Part shown: positions 25,171 to 33,485 of the stretch, piece by piece
How positions within the stretch are numbered: the stretch's first letter is position 1
Layout of the letters: each line of letters opens with the position of its first letter
Notes under the pieces: generated by a model
Seen by the model: the letters and a program-made list of their open reading frames with translations, nothing else
Databases searched by the model: none
What the model was told of the DNA's origin: nothing
Source: JAHFUS01 sp035689115
GTDB lineage: Bacteria; Actinomycetota; Acidimicrobiia; Acidimicrobiales; GCA-2861595
Direction: 5' to 3'
NCBI GenBank assembly: GCA_035689115.1
Contig: DASSMA010000047.1
Location: 1-64,000, forward strand
DNA length: 64,000 nt
Position numbers and translations under genes: made by a program

Positions 25171-25452
25171 ATGGTCACCTGCGAGGCGAACCCTACCGAC
25201 ATCGTCGCCATGGGCGGCCGGATCGCCAACGCCGCCGGGCCACTGGGGGGCCAGGGAGACGCCGTGGCCCACGCCACCCCGGAGGCGCCGCCAGCCACCG
25301 CCCGAGCCCTGGAGCACTTCGCCAAGGCCTACGGCCAGACCGTCCACAACCTGGCCGTCGACGTGATCGCCCTCGGGCGGCTCACCCAGGTGGCGGGGAC
25401 CAACTACGAACGGGTCGAGCAGGCGGCTGCCCGGTCCTGGGAGAAGGGATAG
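25171..25452 (+). CDS. Small helical protein, probable WXG100-superfamily member
   Basis: The ATG at 25171 follows GGAGG (25161-25165). The 93-residue protein (MVTCEANPTDIVAMGGRI..., ending RVEQAAARSWEKG) is predicted mostly helical, of WXG100 size, and ends four bases before the effector gene. A WXG turn is absent from the middle; a single W lies near the C-terminus. The pairing of a small helical protein with the next, much larger WXG-headed protein resembles partner/effector pairs (Lap-like) in type VII systems. Confidence 0.55.
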   Translation: MVTCEANPTDIVAMGGRIANAAGPLGGQGDAVAHATPEAPPATARALEHFAKAYGQTVHNLAVDVIALGRLTQVAGTNYERVEQAAARSWEKG

Positions 25453-25456
25453 CCCG

Positions 25457-26881
25457 ATGCAGGGAGACGAGGGATTGGCCGGCGAGGCGGGCCTGCCCTG
25501 GCCCCACGGCGACGCCGACGGCCTGCGCCGGGCCGCCCGCTCGTTCGCCGGTGCGGCCCGGGCCAGCGCAGCCGTGGCGGCACGGGTCGGCCACGAGCGG
25601 GCGGCCGGGGCGGGCTGGACGGGCGGCGCCGCCGGCCGCTACGAGGCCAGCGTCACCGCCGAGTCGGCCGCCCTGCGGCGCACGGCCGACGGCTTGGCCG
25701 ACGGCGCCGGATCACTCGAGCGGCTGGCCGGTGTGCTCGACGACGCACAGCAGGAGGTCGCCCGGTGGGCGGCGCGCGTCGTGGAGCTGCAGGACCGGGC
25801 GAGAGCGGCCCACGCCGCCATTCCCACGCTGCTGTCGACCATGGAGAGCTGGGGCCGGACGGAGCTGCTGCCCGAGCTGGCCGCCGGCCGCCGGGCCGCC
25901 GCCGCCGCTGGGCGTCTCGACGGCGAGCTGGCCGCCCTGCGGGCCAAGGCGGAGGCGAGGGCGGAGGCTGCGTGCTCCCGGGTCGACGCAGCCGACCGGA
26001 GCTGCGCGGCAGACCTGTCGGCGCTCGCCGCCACCGCCCCGTTGCCGGGCGCCATCCCGGCCAGCCCGCCGGCCACCCCGCTCGGCATGGCGGTCGCCGG
26101 CGCGTTCGCGCCCGTGTACCACTTCGACGGGGGCGAGGAGCACTTCATGGACGACGTCCGCTACTACGTCGCCCACTCCGACCTGAAGAGGCGGGACGAC
26201 GGCGAGCAGTACTACGACCCCCGCGGGGAGGCCATCCGCAACGGGAACCAGCGGCGGGCCACCCTCCCCGCCGCCTACCGCGTGACGGCCGACGGCGACC
26301 TCCAGATGGAGTACGGCGCGTTCTATCCCTTCAACGACTTCCCGAACGCGCCCAGCGTGCACGTCCTCGGCATCCACGGCTTCTTCAGCCACATCGACCA
26401 CGAGGGCGACTTCGAGACCCTGACCGTCCAGTTCCAGGGAGGGCGGCCGGCCAGGGTCGACTACAAGGCGCACGGGAAGGCCGGCGTCGTGCCGTGGGCC
26501 CGAGCCGTGGGTGGCGACCGGAGCGGCCGGCCGCAGGACTACCCGGCCAGGGGTGGCCACGGAAACCATCCGACGACCGACCGCTATGACAGCAACTTCA
26601 CCGCCGGGTGGCCCGTCAGCGAGCTTCCCCACCTCGTGACCCAGCCGTGGCGCGACGACCCCGGTACCAAGGGCGGCACCTGGGACTCGGCACCCAACCT
26701 GCTCGACGCCCGCTCGGTGCCCGCCCTCCGTGGTCAGGCCCACTTCGGCGAGGACGCCGGGAAGGACAACCCGAAGTCCTTCCTCGCCCAGAAGCCGACC
26801 GAGGACGCCGACACCGCTCCGCCCCACGGCGCCCCGCAGTCGATCTGGACCCACTGGGAACGGCTCCTACTGGTCCTGTAG
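25457..26881 (+). CDS. Putative type VII effector: WXG-like head with Vps62-like C-terminal domain
   Basis: The 474-residue product has a helical N-terminal half with a WTG turn at residues 54-56 and long alanine-rich helices to about 215, the layout of LXG/WXG-headed type VII substrates. The C-terminal half starts FAPVYHFDGGEEHFMDDVRY and continues YGAFYPFNDFPNA, then GIHGFFSHIDHEGDFETLTV, a series resembling the Vps62/DUF946 fold (PVxxFxxxExxFPxxV ... YPYN ... HEGDWExVxV). Several conserved acidic and histidine residues in that domain would suit metal binding or hydrolysis. Neither the activity nor the target is known. No immunity gene is recognisable next to it, which argues against a simple toxin. 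The WXG head is confident; the Vps62 link is motif-level. Confidence 0.6.
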   Translation: MQGDEGLAGEAGLPWPHGDADGLRRAARSFAGAARASAAVAARVGHERAAGAGWTGGAAGRYEASVTAESAALRRTADGLADGAGSLERLAGVLDDAQQEVARWAARVVELQDRARAAHAAIPTLLSTMESWGRTELLPELAAGRRAAAAAGRLDGELAALRAKAEARAEAACSRVDAADRSCAADLSALAATAPLPGAIPASPPATPLGMAVAGAFAPVYHFDGGEEHFMDDVRYYVAHSDLKRRDDGEQYYDPRGEAIRNGNQRRATLPAAYRVTADGDLQMEYGAFYPFNDFPNAPSVHVLGIHGFFSHIDHEGDFETLTVQFQGGRPARVDYKAHGKAGVVPWARAVGGDRSGRPQDYPARGGHGNHPTTDRYDSNFTAGWPVSELPHLVTQPWRDDPGTKGGTWDSAPNLLDARSVPALRGQAHFGEDAGKDNPKSFLAQKPTEDADTAPPHGAPQSIWTHWERLLLVL

Positions 26882-26929
26882 CCGGCCACCGGGCGCGGGG
26901 TCCCGGCGCACACCGGCGCCGGTGCCGTG

Positions 26930-26973
26930 GGGAGGGCTGCCGATTTCCGGCCGGGGCCCCATTCCGTACGGTC
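26930..26973 (+). promoter_or_regulatory. Shared locus promoter, copy B (EssC-like operon)
   Basis: GGGAGGGCT (26930-26938), CCGATTTC and TCCGTACGGTC (26963-26973) repeat the arrangement at 22518-22561 without a gap. TACGGT is the -10, and the ATG at 26980 follows it by seven bases, so the message is probably leaderless. Confidence 0.65.
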
Positions 26974-26979
26974 GACGGT

Positions 26980-29900
26980 ATGGCCGACGACGTTGCCCTC
27001 CAGCCCGTTCGGACCGCGGCGGACGACCACGAGGTCACCGTCGCGGCCGTGCTCCCCGGCGGCCGGCGCCTGCCGCTCACCGTGCGGGCCGCCGGCGACC
27101 ACGCGGTGGGGGAGGTGGCCGCCGCCCTGGCCGCCGCCGCCGGCATGAGCGGTCGGCCCACCCTGTACGCCGGCCTCACCCCCCTCGACCCGGGGACGCC
27201 TCTCGCCGGCGCCGGCCTGCGCGAGGGGGCGCTGGTTGGCCTGGGCCAGCCGGTGGTCGACGTGGCCCCGCCGGCCGGCGGGCTGGAGGTGGCGGTGGTC
27301 GGCGGGCTGCACGCCGGCGAGGCGGTCCCCGCTCGGCCCGGGAGCACCGTCACGGTGGGGAGGGCGTCGGACGCCGGCCTGCACGTGGACGACCCCGAGG
27401 TCAGCCGCCGCCACGCCGTGGTCCGGGTCGACGCCGACGGCGCCGCCGTGCTGGAGGACGCCGGCTCCCGCAACGGCACCTCCTGGCAGGGCTACCGCCT
27501 CGAGCGGCCGGCGCCGATCGACCCGGGCGACGTGGCCCAGGCCGGCGAGTCGGTGGTCACCGTGCGCCCGGCCGCCCCCGCCGAGCCGGTGCTCGAGGCC
27601 GGCGCCACGCCCGGCACCGTCCGCTACAACCGGCCGCCGCGCATCACCCCGCCGGCCGCCCAGCGCGAACTGGTGCTGCCGGAGGAGCCCGAGGACCCCC
27701 GCGGCATCCGCTTCCCGGCCGCCGCCGTGGTGCTGCCGCTGGTGATCGGCGGCCTGCTGTTCGCCTTCATGGGGCCGACGCCGTACCTGCTGTTCATCCT
27801 GCTGTCGCCGCTGATGATGGCGGCCAACGTGGTGGGGGACCGCCGGGCCGGCCGGCGGGACCACCGCCGGAAGAAGGCGGCCTTCGACGCCGCCATGGCC
27901 ACCCTCGACGCCGACCTGTCCGCCGCCGTGGCCGCCGACGAGCGGGCCACCCGGGCCGAGTTCCCCGACCCGGCCGCCGTGCTCGCCATCGCCAGCGGAC
28001 CCACCGGCCGGCTGTGGGAGCGCCGGGTCACCGACCCCGACTTCCTGCACCTGCGGGTCGGGCTGGCCGACCGGCCGGCGGCCGTGCGGATCCGGGCCAC
28101 CGGGCGGGCGGCGGACGAGGAGCGGGCGGTGGCCCCGCCGGCCCGCCTCGTCCCCGTGACGGTCGACCTCCAGCAGGCCGGCGTGGTGGGCGTGGCCGGG
28201 CCCCGCCCGTCGGTGCTGGCCCACGCCCGGGCGGTGGTGGTGGCCGCCGCCACCCTGCACAGCCCCCGCGACCTGCGCGTCGTGGTCCTCACCGGTGCCG
28301 AGCAGGCCGGGGACTGGGCGTGGGCGGCGTGGCTCCCGCACGCCCTCCCCGCCGACGAGGGCGGGTCCCGCCGCAGCACGGCCGCCGACCTGGCCCAGGC
28401 CGAGGCCCGCCTGGCCGAGCTGTCCGAGCTGCTGGGCCGGCGGTCCGCCCGCCGGCGCACGCTGCTGGCCGACGGTCCGCCCCCCGGCCACCGGGTCCTG
28501 GTGGTGGTCGACGGGTCCCGGCGCATCCGCACCCTCGCCGGCGTCACCGAGCTGCTCCAGGACGGCCCCGACTGCGGCATCTACACCCTCTGCATCGAGC
28601 GCGACGAGCCCAGCCTCCCGAGCGAGGCCCGGGCCACCGTGGTTTTCGAGGAGGCGCCGTCGCGCGTCACCGTGCGCCGGCCCGGCGCGGCGCCGGCCAC
28701 CGGCGTGCTGGCCGACGGGATGGCCGAGCCGCTGGCCGACCGGGCGGCCCGCGCCCTCGCTCCCGTGCGCGAGCTGGGCGGCGACCGGGGCGGCGTGGGC
28801 TCGCTGCCGGCCCGGGCCCGCCTGCTCGACGTGCTCGGCGTGCCCGACCTCGACGCCGGCGAGGTGCGCCGGCGGTGGGCGGCGTCGCCCGGCGGGCGCA
28901 CCACCAGGGTCGTCCTCGGCGTCGCCGGCGACGGGCCCTTCACCGTCGACCTGGCCGCCGACGGGCCCCACGCCCTGGTGGCGGGCACCACCGGCTCGGG
29001 CAAGTCGGAGCTGCTCCAGACGCTGGTGGCCTCCCTCGCCCTCGGCAACCGCCCCGACCAGCTCAACGTGGTGCTGGTCGACTACAAGGGCGGCGCCGCC
29101 TTCGCCGGCTGCGCCCGCCTGCCGCACTGCGCCGGCCTGGTCACCGACCTCGACGGCCACCTGGCCGAGCGGGCCCTGGCCTCTCTCACCGCCGAGCTGC
29201 GGCGCCGCGAGCGGCTGCTGGCGTCGGTCGGGGCCACCGACATCGACGGGTACTGGGCGTCGGGCGCCGCCGAGCCGCTGGCCCGGCTGGTGGTGATCGT
29301 CGACGAGTTCGCCACCATGGTCGAGGAGGTGCCCGACTTCGTGACCGGCGTGGTGGGGATCGGGATGCGGGGCCGCAGCCTCGGCGTGCACGTGGTGCTG
29401 GCCACCCAGCGGCCGGCCGGCGTGGTGACCGGCGACCTGCGGGCCAACGTCAACCTCCGCGTCAGCCTGCGGGTGGCCGACGACGCCGAGTCGACCGACG
29501 TGATCGACGCCCCCGACGCCGCCCGGCTCCCGGCCAACCGCCCGGGCCGGGCCTACGCCCGCACCGGCCACGACACCCTCACCGCCTTCCAGGCGGCGCG
29601 GGTGGGCGGCCCCCGCCCCGGGTCGGGCGCGGCGGGCCGCACCACCGTCGAGGTCGAGCCGTTCACCGTCGCCGCCCTCGGCTCGCCGCTCCCCGAGGCG
29701 CCGGCCGAGGCGCCCGGCGCGGCCACCGACCTGTCGGTGGTGGTGGCGGCGGTGCGGGAGGCGGCGGCGGCCGAGGCCGTCGAGCCCCAGGCAGGGCCGT
29801 GGCTGGCGCCCCTGCCCGACCGGGTCACCCTGCACGAGCTGGGCCCCGGCCGCCCCGCCGGCCCCCTCGACGTCGTGCTGGGCCTGGCCGACCACCCCGG

Positions 29901-31353
29901 CGAGCAGGCCCAGGCGCCGTTCTCCGTCGACCTCGAGCACGCCGGCGCACTGCTGGTGGCGGGCGGCGTCCGCAGCGGCCGCTCCGGCGTGCTGCGCACG
30001 CTGGCCGCCGGCGTGGCCGCCGGCGCGTCCCCGGTCGACGTCCACCTCTACGTCGTGGACGCCGGCAACCGGGCCCTCGCCGGCCTGGGCGAGCTGCCCC
30101 ACTGCGGCGCCTGGGTGGCGGCCGACGACACCGACCGGGTGGAGCGCCTGGTGGCCTGGCTGAGCGCCGAGGTGGCCGAGCGGCAGCGGGCCCTGTCGGC
30201 CGGCGGCTTCGGCTCGCTGGCCGAGCAGCGGGCCGGCGATGCGCCGCTTCCCTACGTGGTGGTCCTGCTCGACAAGCTGGAGGCGTTCGCCGCCGTCTAC
30301 GCCGAGCGCGACGGCGGCCGGGTGGTCGACGCCCTCGACCGCCTCCTGCGGGAGGGGCCCTCGGTCGGCGTGGTCTTCGTCCTCTCGGCCGACCGCACCG
30401 GGGTGAGCAGCCGGCTGCTCTCGGCCGTCGGCCACCGGCTGGTGCTGCGCCAGGCCGAGCGGGACGACTACCAGTGGTTCGACATCCCGCCCCGGTCGGT
30501 GCCGGCGGTGGTGCCGCCAGGCCGGGCCTTCTGGTCGGCCGGCCCGGTGGAGGTGCAGGTGGCCCTCCTGGCCGAGGACCCCTCCGGCCAGGCCCAGGGG
30601 GCGGCGGTCGCCGAGCTGGCCACCGTCCTGCGCCGGCGGTGGTCCGCCCTGCCGCCGGCGTCGCGGCCCCGCCGGGTGGACCCGCTCCCCACCGACGTGT
30701 CGCTGGCCGCCGTCGAGGCGGTGCGGGCCCACCCGAGGCCGGAGGGCGACGCGGTGGTGACGCTGGCCGCCGGCGGCGACGAGCTGGGCCCGGTCGACGT
30801 GGACCTGGAGGAGATCGGCCCCGCCTTCGTGGTGGCCGGCCCGCCCCGCTCGGGGCGCAGCACCGCCCTGGCCGCCGTGGTGTCGACGATCGACCGGCCG
30901 GTGGTCGTGATCGCCCCCCGCCCGTCGCCGCTGCGCGACCTCGACGGCCTGCTGGCCCTGTACACCAGTGCCGACGACGCCGCCGACCGGCTGGGCGACC
31001 TGCTCGACGAGGTGGACGGCCCGGTGGCGGTGGTGGTGGACGACGCCGAGCTGGTGGTCGAGGGGCGGCTCGCCCAGCTGCTGGAGCAGGTGGTGCGGGC
31101 CGCCCGCGACCACGACATCGTGGTGGTGGCGGCGGCCACGACCGACGACCTGATCGCCGGCCGGTTCCGCGGCTGGCTGGCCGACGTCCGGCGCTGCAAG
31201 GCCGGCCTGCTGCTGTGCCCGTCGTCGAATCTCGACGGCGACGCCCTCGACGTGAAGCTCCCGCGCAGCCTGGCCGGCGGGTGGCCGGCGGGGCGGGCGC
31301 TGCTCGTCACGCGTAATCGGGCGGCGCCGGTGCAGGTGCTGCGGGTACCGTGA
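26980..31353 (+). CDS. EssC/EccC-type FtsK-SpoIIIE ATPase with ubiquitin-like and FHA domains
   Basis: This 1457-residue protein is the motor of the type VII system. In order: a YukD/ubiquitin-like domain at about 15-85, an FHA domain at about 100-185 (GRASDAGLHV, SRRHAVVRV, SRNGTSW), two membrane segments at about 247-280, then three FtsK-type ATPase modules. Module 1 has an intact Walker A GTTGSGKSE at about 668 and the motif VLATQRPAG later. Modules 2 and 3 have GGVRSGRSG (about 993) and GPPRSGRST (about 1286), where the Walker lysine is arginine. The start follows a -10 element by seven bases. The stop overlaps the kinase gene by four bases. No EccB, EccD, EccE or mycosin gene lies in the window, so the pore must be minimal or encoded elsewhere. 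Architecture and role are secure. Confidence 0.9.
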   Translation: MADDVALQPVRTAADDHEVTVAAVLPGGRRLPLTVRAAGDHAVGEVAAALAAAAGMSGRPTLYAGLTPLDPGTPLAGAGLREGALVGLGQPVVDVAPPAGGLEVAVVGGLHAGEAVPARPGSTVTVGRASDAGLHVDDPEVSRRHAVVRVDADGAAVLEDAGSRNGTSWQGYRLERPAPIDPGDVAQAGESVVTVRPAAPAEPVLEAGATPGTVRYNRPPRITPPAAQRELVLPEEPEDPRGIRFPAAAVVLPLVIGGLLFAFMGPTPYLLFILLSPLMMAANVVGDRRAGRRDHRRKKAAFDAAMATLDADLSAAVAADERATRAEFPDPAAVLAIASGPTGRLWERRVTDPDFLHLRVGLADRPAAVRIRATGRAADEERAVAPPARLVPVTVDLQQAGVVGVAGPRPSVLAHARAVVVAAATLHSPRDLRVVVLTGAEQAGDWAWAAWLPHALPADEGGSRRSTAADLAQAEARLAELSELLGRRSARRRTLLADGPPPGHRVLVVVDGSRRIRTLAGVTELLQDGPDCGIYTLCIERDEPSLPSEARATVVFEEAPSRVTVRRPGAAPATGVLADGMAEPLADRAARALAPVRELGGDRGGVGSLPARARLLDVLGVPDLDAGEVRRRWAASPGGRTTRVVLGVAGDGPFTVDLAADGPHALVAGTTGSGKSELLQTLVASLALGNRPDQLNVVLVDYKGGAAFAGCARLPHCAGLVTDLDGHLAERALASLTAELRRRERLLASVGATDIDGYWASGAAEPLARLVVIVDEFATMVEEVPDFVTGVVGIGMRGRSLGVHVVLATQRPAGVVTGDLRANVNLRVSLRVADDAESTDVIDAPDAARLPANRPGRAYARTGHDTLTAFQAARVGGPRPGSGAAGRTTVEVEPFTVAALGSPLPEAPAEAPGAATDLSVVVAAVREAAAAEAVEPQAGPWLAPLPDRVTLHELGPGRPAGPLDVVLGLADHPGEQAQAPFSVDLEHAGALLVAGGVRSGRSGVLRTLAAGVAAGASPVDVHLYVVDAGNRALAGLGELPHCGAWVAADDTDRVERLVAWLSAEVAERQRALSAGGFGSLAEQRAGDAPLPYVVVLLDKLEAFAAVYAERDGGRVVDALDRLLREGPSVGVVFVLSADRTGVSSRLLSAVGHRLVLRQAERDDYQWFDIPPRSVPAVVPPGRAFWSAGPVEVQVALLAEDPSGQAQGAAVAELATVLRRRWSALPPASRPRRVDPLPTDVSLAAVEAVRAHPRPEGDAVVTLAAGGDELGPVDVDLEEIGPAFVVAGPPRSGRSTALAAVVSTIDRPVVVIAPRPSPLRDLDGLLALYTSADDAADRLGDLLDEVDGPVAVVVDDAELVVEGRLAQLLEQVVRAARDHDIVVVAAATTDDLIAGRFRGWLADVRRCKAGLLLCPSSNLDGDALDVKLPRSLAGGWPAGRALLVTRNRAAPVQVLRVP

Positions 31354-33485
31354 CCCTTCTGCAACGGATCGACCACACCACCGGCGGGTCCGCCGAGGTT
31401 GCGGCCGGCCGGGTCCGCACCACCTTCGCACCGATGCTGGACCGGGCCGCCCGCCGCCGACTGGCCGTTCAGGTGCAGGCCCTCGCCGGTCTTCCGGCCC
31501 TCGACCACGTGGCGCCGGTGCTGGACGGCGGCGTCGACGGCGACGGCCGGGTCTGGCTGGAGCGGCCGGGGCCGGCCGGGCCCACGCTGGCCGACCGGGT
31601 GGCGGCCGGCGTCGTCGACGTCGAGGAGGCGGTCGGCCTGGTGCTGCCCGTCGTCGCCGGCCTGGCCGCCCTCCACGAGCGGGGGGTCGTCCACGGCGGC
31701 GTGGGCCCCGACGCCGTCGTGCTGGCGCCGGCCGGGCCCACGCTGGTCGACCCCCGGCCGCCGCTGGTGGCCGAGCGGGCGGGCCCGCCCGACCCGGGGC
31801 TGGCCGCCGCCGAGGTGCTGCGGGGCGAGGCCCCCGGGGCGCCGGCCGACGTGGCGGCCGTGGCCGCCACCCTCGTGCTGCTGGTCACCGGGCGCACCCC
31901 GTGGGGGCCGCTGGGCCAGGACGCCGAGGCGGTGCTGCTGCGGATGCTGTCGGGGGCGGCGCCCGACGCCGGCCCGCTGGCCGCCTGGCCGGCGGTCTCC
32001 CGGTCGCTGGCCGCCGCCGACCCGGCCGACCGCCCGAGCGCCGCCACCCTGGCGGCCGCCCTGGCGGGCGACGACGACCGCCTGGCCACCTTGGGGCCCA
32101 CCGCCCCCGTCCCGCTCGGCCCGGACAGCACCGTGGCCGGCGGCACGCCGCTCGGCAGCCGTTACCTGCTGCACGAGCGGCTGGGCCGGGGGGCCATGGG
32201 CGAGGTGTTCCGGGCCACCGCCCGTGACGACGGAGCCGAGGTGGCGGTGAAGGTCCTGCGCCCCGAACTGGCCGAGGACACCACCCTCGTCGCCCGGTTC
32301 CTGGCCGAGCGGGCCACCCTCGTGGGCATCGACCACCCCAACCTGGTGCGGGTGCGCGACCTCGTGGCCGAGGGCACGACCCTCGCCATCGTCATGGACC
32401 TGGTCGACGGCCCCGACCTGCGCCGCTACCTGCGCACCGCCCCGCCCATCCCGCCGGCGGCCGCCTGCCGGCTGCTGGCCCAGCTGGCCGGCGCCCTGGG
32501 CGCCGTCCACGCCGCCGGGGTGGTGCACCGCGACCTCAAGCCGGAGAACGTCCTGCTGGAGCGCACCGGCTCGGCCGACGTGCGGGTGCGGCTGGCCGAC
32601 TTCGGCGTGGCCCGCTCGTCGTCCCACGTCACCCTCACCCGGATGGACCAGCTCATCGGCACGCCCGAGTACCTGGCGCCCGAGGTGGCGGCCGGCGCCA
32701 CCGCCGGACCGGAGGCCGACGTCTATGCCGCCGGCGTCGTCGCCTACGAGCTGCTGGTCGGGTGCCGGCCCTTCGTCGCCGACCACCCGGCGGCCGTGCT
32801 GAAGGCCCACGCCGAGCAGGCCCCGCCCCGCCCGCCCGGCCTCGACGACCGCCTCTGGGGCGTGGTCGACGCCTGCCTGGCCAAGGACCCGGCCCGGCGC
32901 CCCACCGCCGGGGCACTGGCCGCCTCGCTGGCCGAGCGGGCCGCCGCCCTGGGCGACGACCCGGCGCTGCCCCGCCTCGCCGAGCCGCCCCGACCGGAGG
33001 CCGCCGCCGAGGAGCTGGGCACGGTCGCCGGCACCCTTCCGCCCCGTTCACGGCCGGCGCCGGCGCCGGCCCCCGCTTCGCGCCGGCGCCGTCTGGTGCT
33101 GGCCGGCGCCGCCGTGGTGGGCGTGGCCGCCGTCACCGGGGCGGTGGTGGCGTCGCGCGGCGGGGGGACGGCGGCCGGCCCGGCCACCACCACGACGGCG
33201 GCGCCGGCCGTCCGCAGCGTCCCCCTGGTCACCACCGGCGACCGGGCCGACGCCCACACCGTCAACCTGCGCTTCCAGCCCCTCGACGGCGCCGTCGACT
33301 ACGTGGTGGTGCGCGACCCCGGGGCTGGTGACGTCCCCCTCGACGCCAAGCCGCTGGCCGGCGCCTCGTTCGTCAGCGTGGTCGACGACGCCAACGACAA
33401 CCGCCACTGCTACGTCGTGATGGCCGTCGTGCGCACCACCGCCACCACCGGGCCCGCCGTCCTCGAGCCCTACTGCACGACATGA
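31350..33485 (+). CDS. Membrane Ser/Thr kinase with N-terminal pseudokinase
   Basis: The 711-residue protein has two kinase-like regions. Residues about 1-240 form a degenerate kinase: the catalytic HRD is replaced in GVVHGGVGPDAVVL and no DFG is present. Residues about 264-530 are an intact kinase with GRGAMGEVF, VAVKVL, VVHRDLKPENVLL, ADFGVA and GTPEYLAPE. A proline-rich linker, one membrane segment (about 581-601) and an outside domain of about 110 residues with two cysteines (HCYVVM and EPYC) follow. It probably phosphorylates FHA-recognised threonines in this locus. Start (GTG) and stop both overlap neighbours by four bases, so it is made with the ATPase and the MoxR protein. Confidence 0.88.
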   Translation: MTLLQRIDHTTGGSAEVAAGRVRTTFAPMLDRAARRRLAVQVQALAGLPALDHVAPVLDGGVDGDGRVWLERPGPAGPTLADRVAAGVVDVEEAVGLVLPVVAGLAALHERGVVHGGVGPDAVVLAPAGPTLVDPRPPLVAERAGPPDPGLAAAEVLRGEAPGAPADVAAVAATLVLLVTGRTPWGPLGQDAEAVLLRMLSGAAPDAGPLAAWPAVSRSLAAADPADRPSAATLAAALAGDDDRLATLGPTAPVPLGPDSTVAGGTPLGSRYLLHERLGRGAMGEVFRATARDDGAEVAVKVLRPELAEDTTLVARFLAERATLVGIDHPNLVRVRDLVAEGTTLAIVMDLVDGPDLRRYLRTAPPIPPAAACRLLAQLAGALGAVHAAGVVHRDLKPENVLLERTGSADVRVRLADFGVARSSSHVTLTRMDQLIGTPEYLAPEVAAGATAGPEADVYAAGVVAYELLVGCRPFVADHPAAVLKAHAEQAPPRPPGLDDRLWGVVDACLAKDPARRPTAGALAASLAERAAALGDDPALPRLAEPPRPEAAAEELGTVAGTLPPRSRPAPAPAPASRRRRLVLAGAAVVGVAAVTGAVVASRGGGTAAGPATTTTAAPAVRSVPLVTTGDRADAHTVNLRFQPLDGAVDYVVVRDPGAGDVPLDAKPLAGASFVSVVDDANDNRHCYVVMAVVRTTATTGPAVLEPYCTT

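Noticed and set aside
25457..26881. Toxin-immunity pair at the effector gene
   Set aside because: The next gene is the secretion ATPase with its own promoter, and no small immunity-like gene lies between.
26734..31431. A minus-strand open frame of more than 1500 codons opposite the EssC-like ATPase
   Set aside because: It is the antisense shadow of a high-GC gene: its sequence is dominated by repeated G, H, R, V and D without any domain, while the plus strand has clear ATPase motifs.
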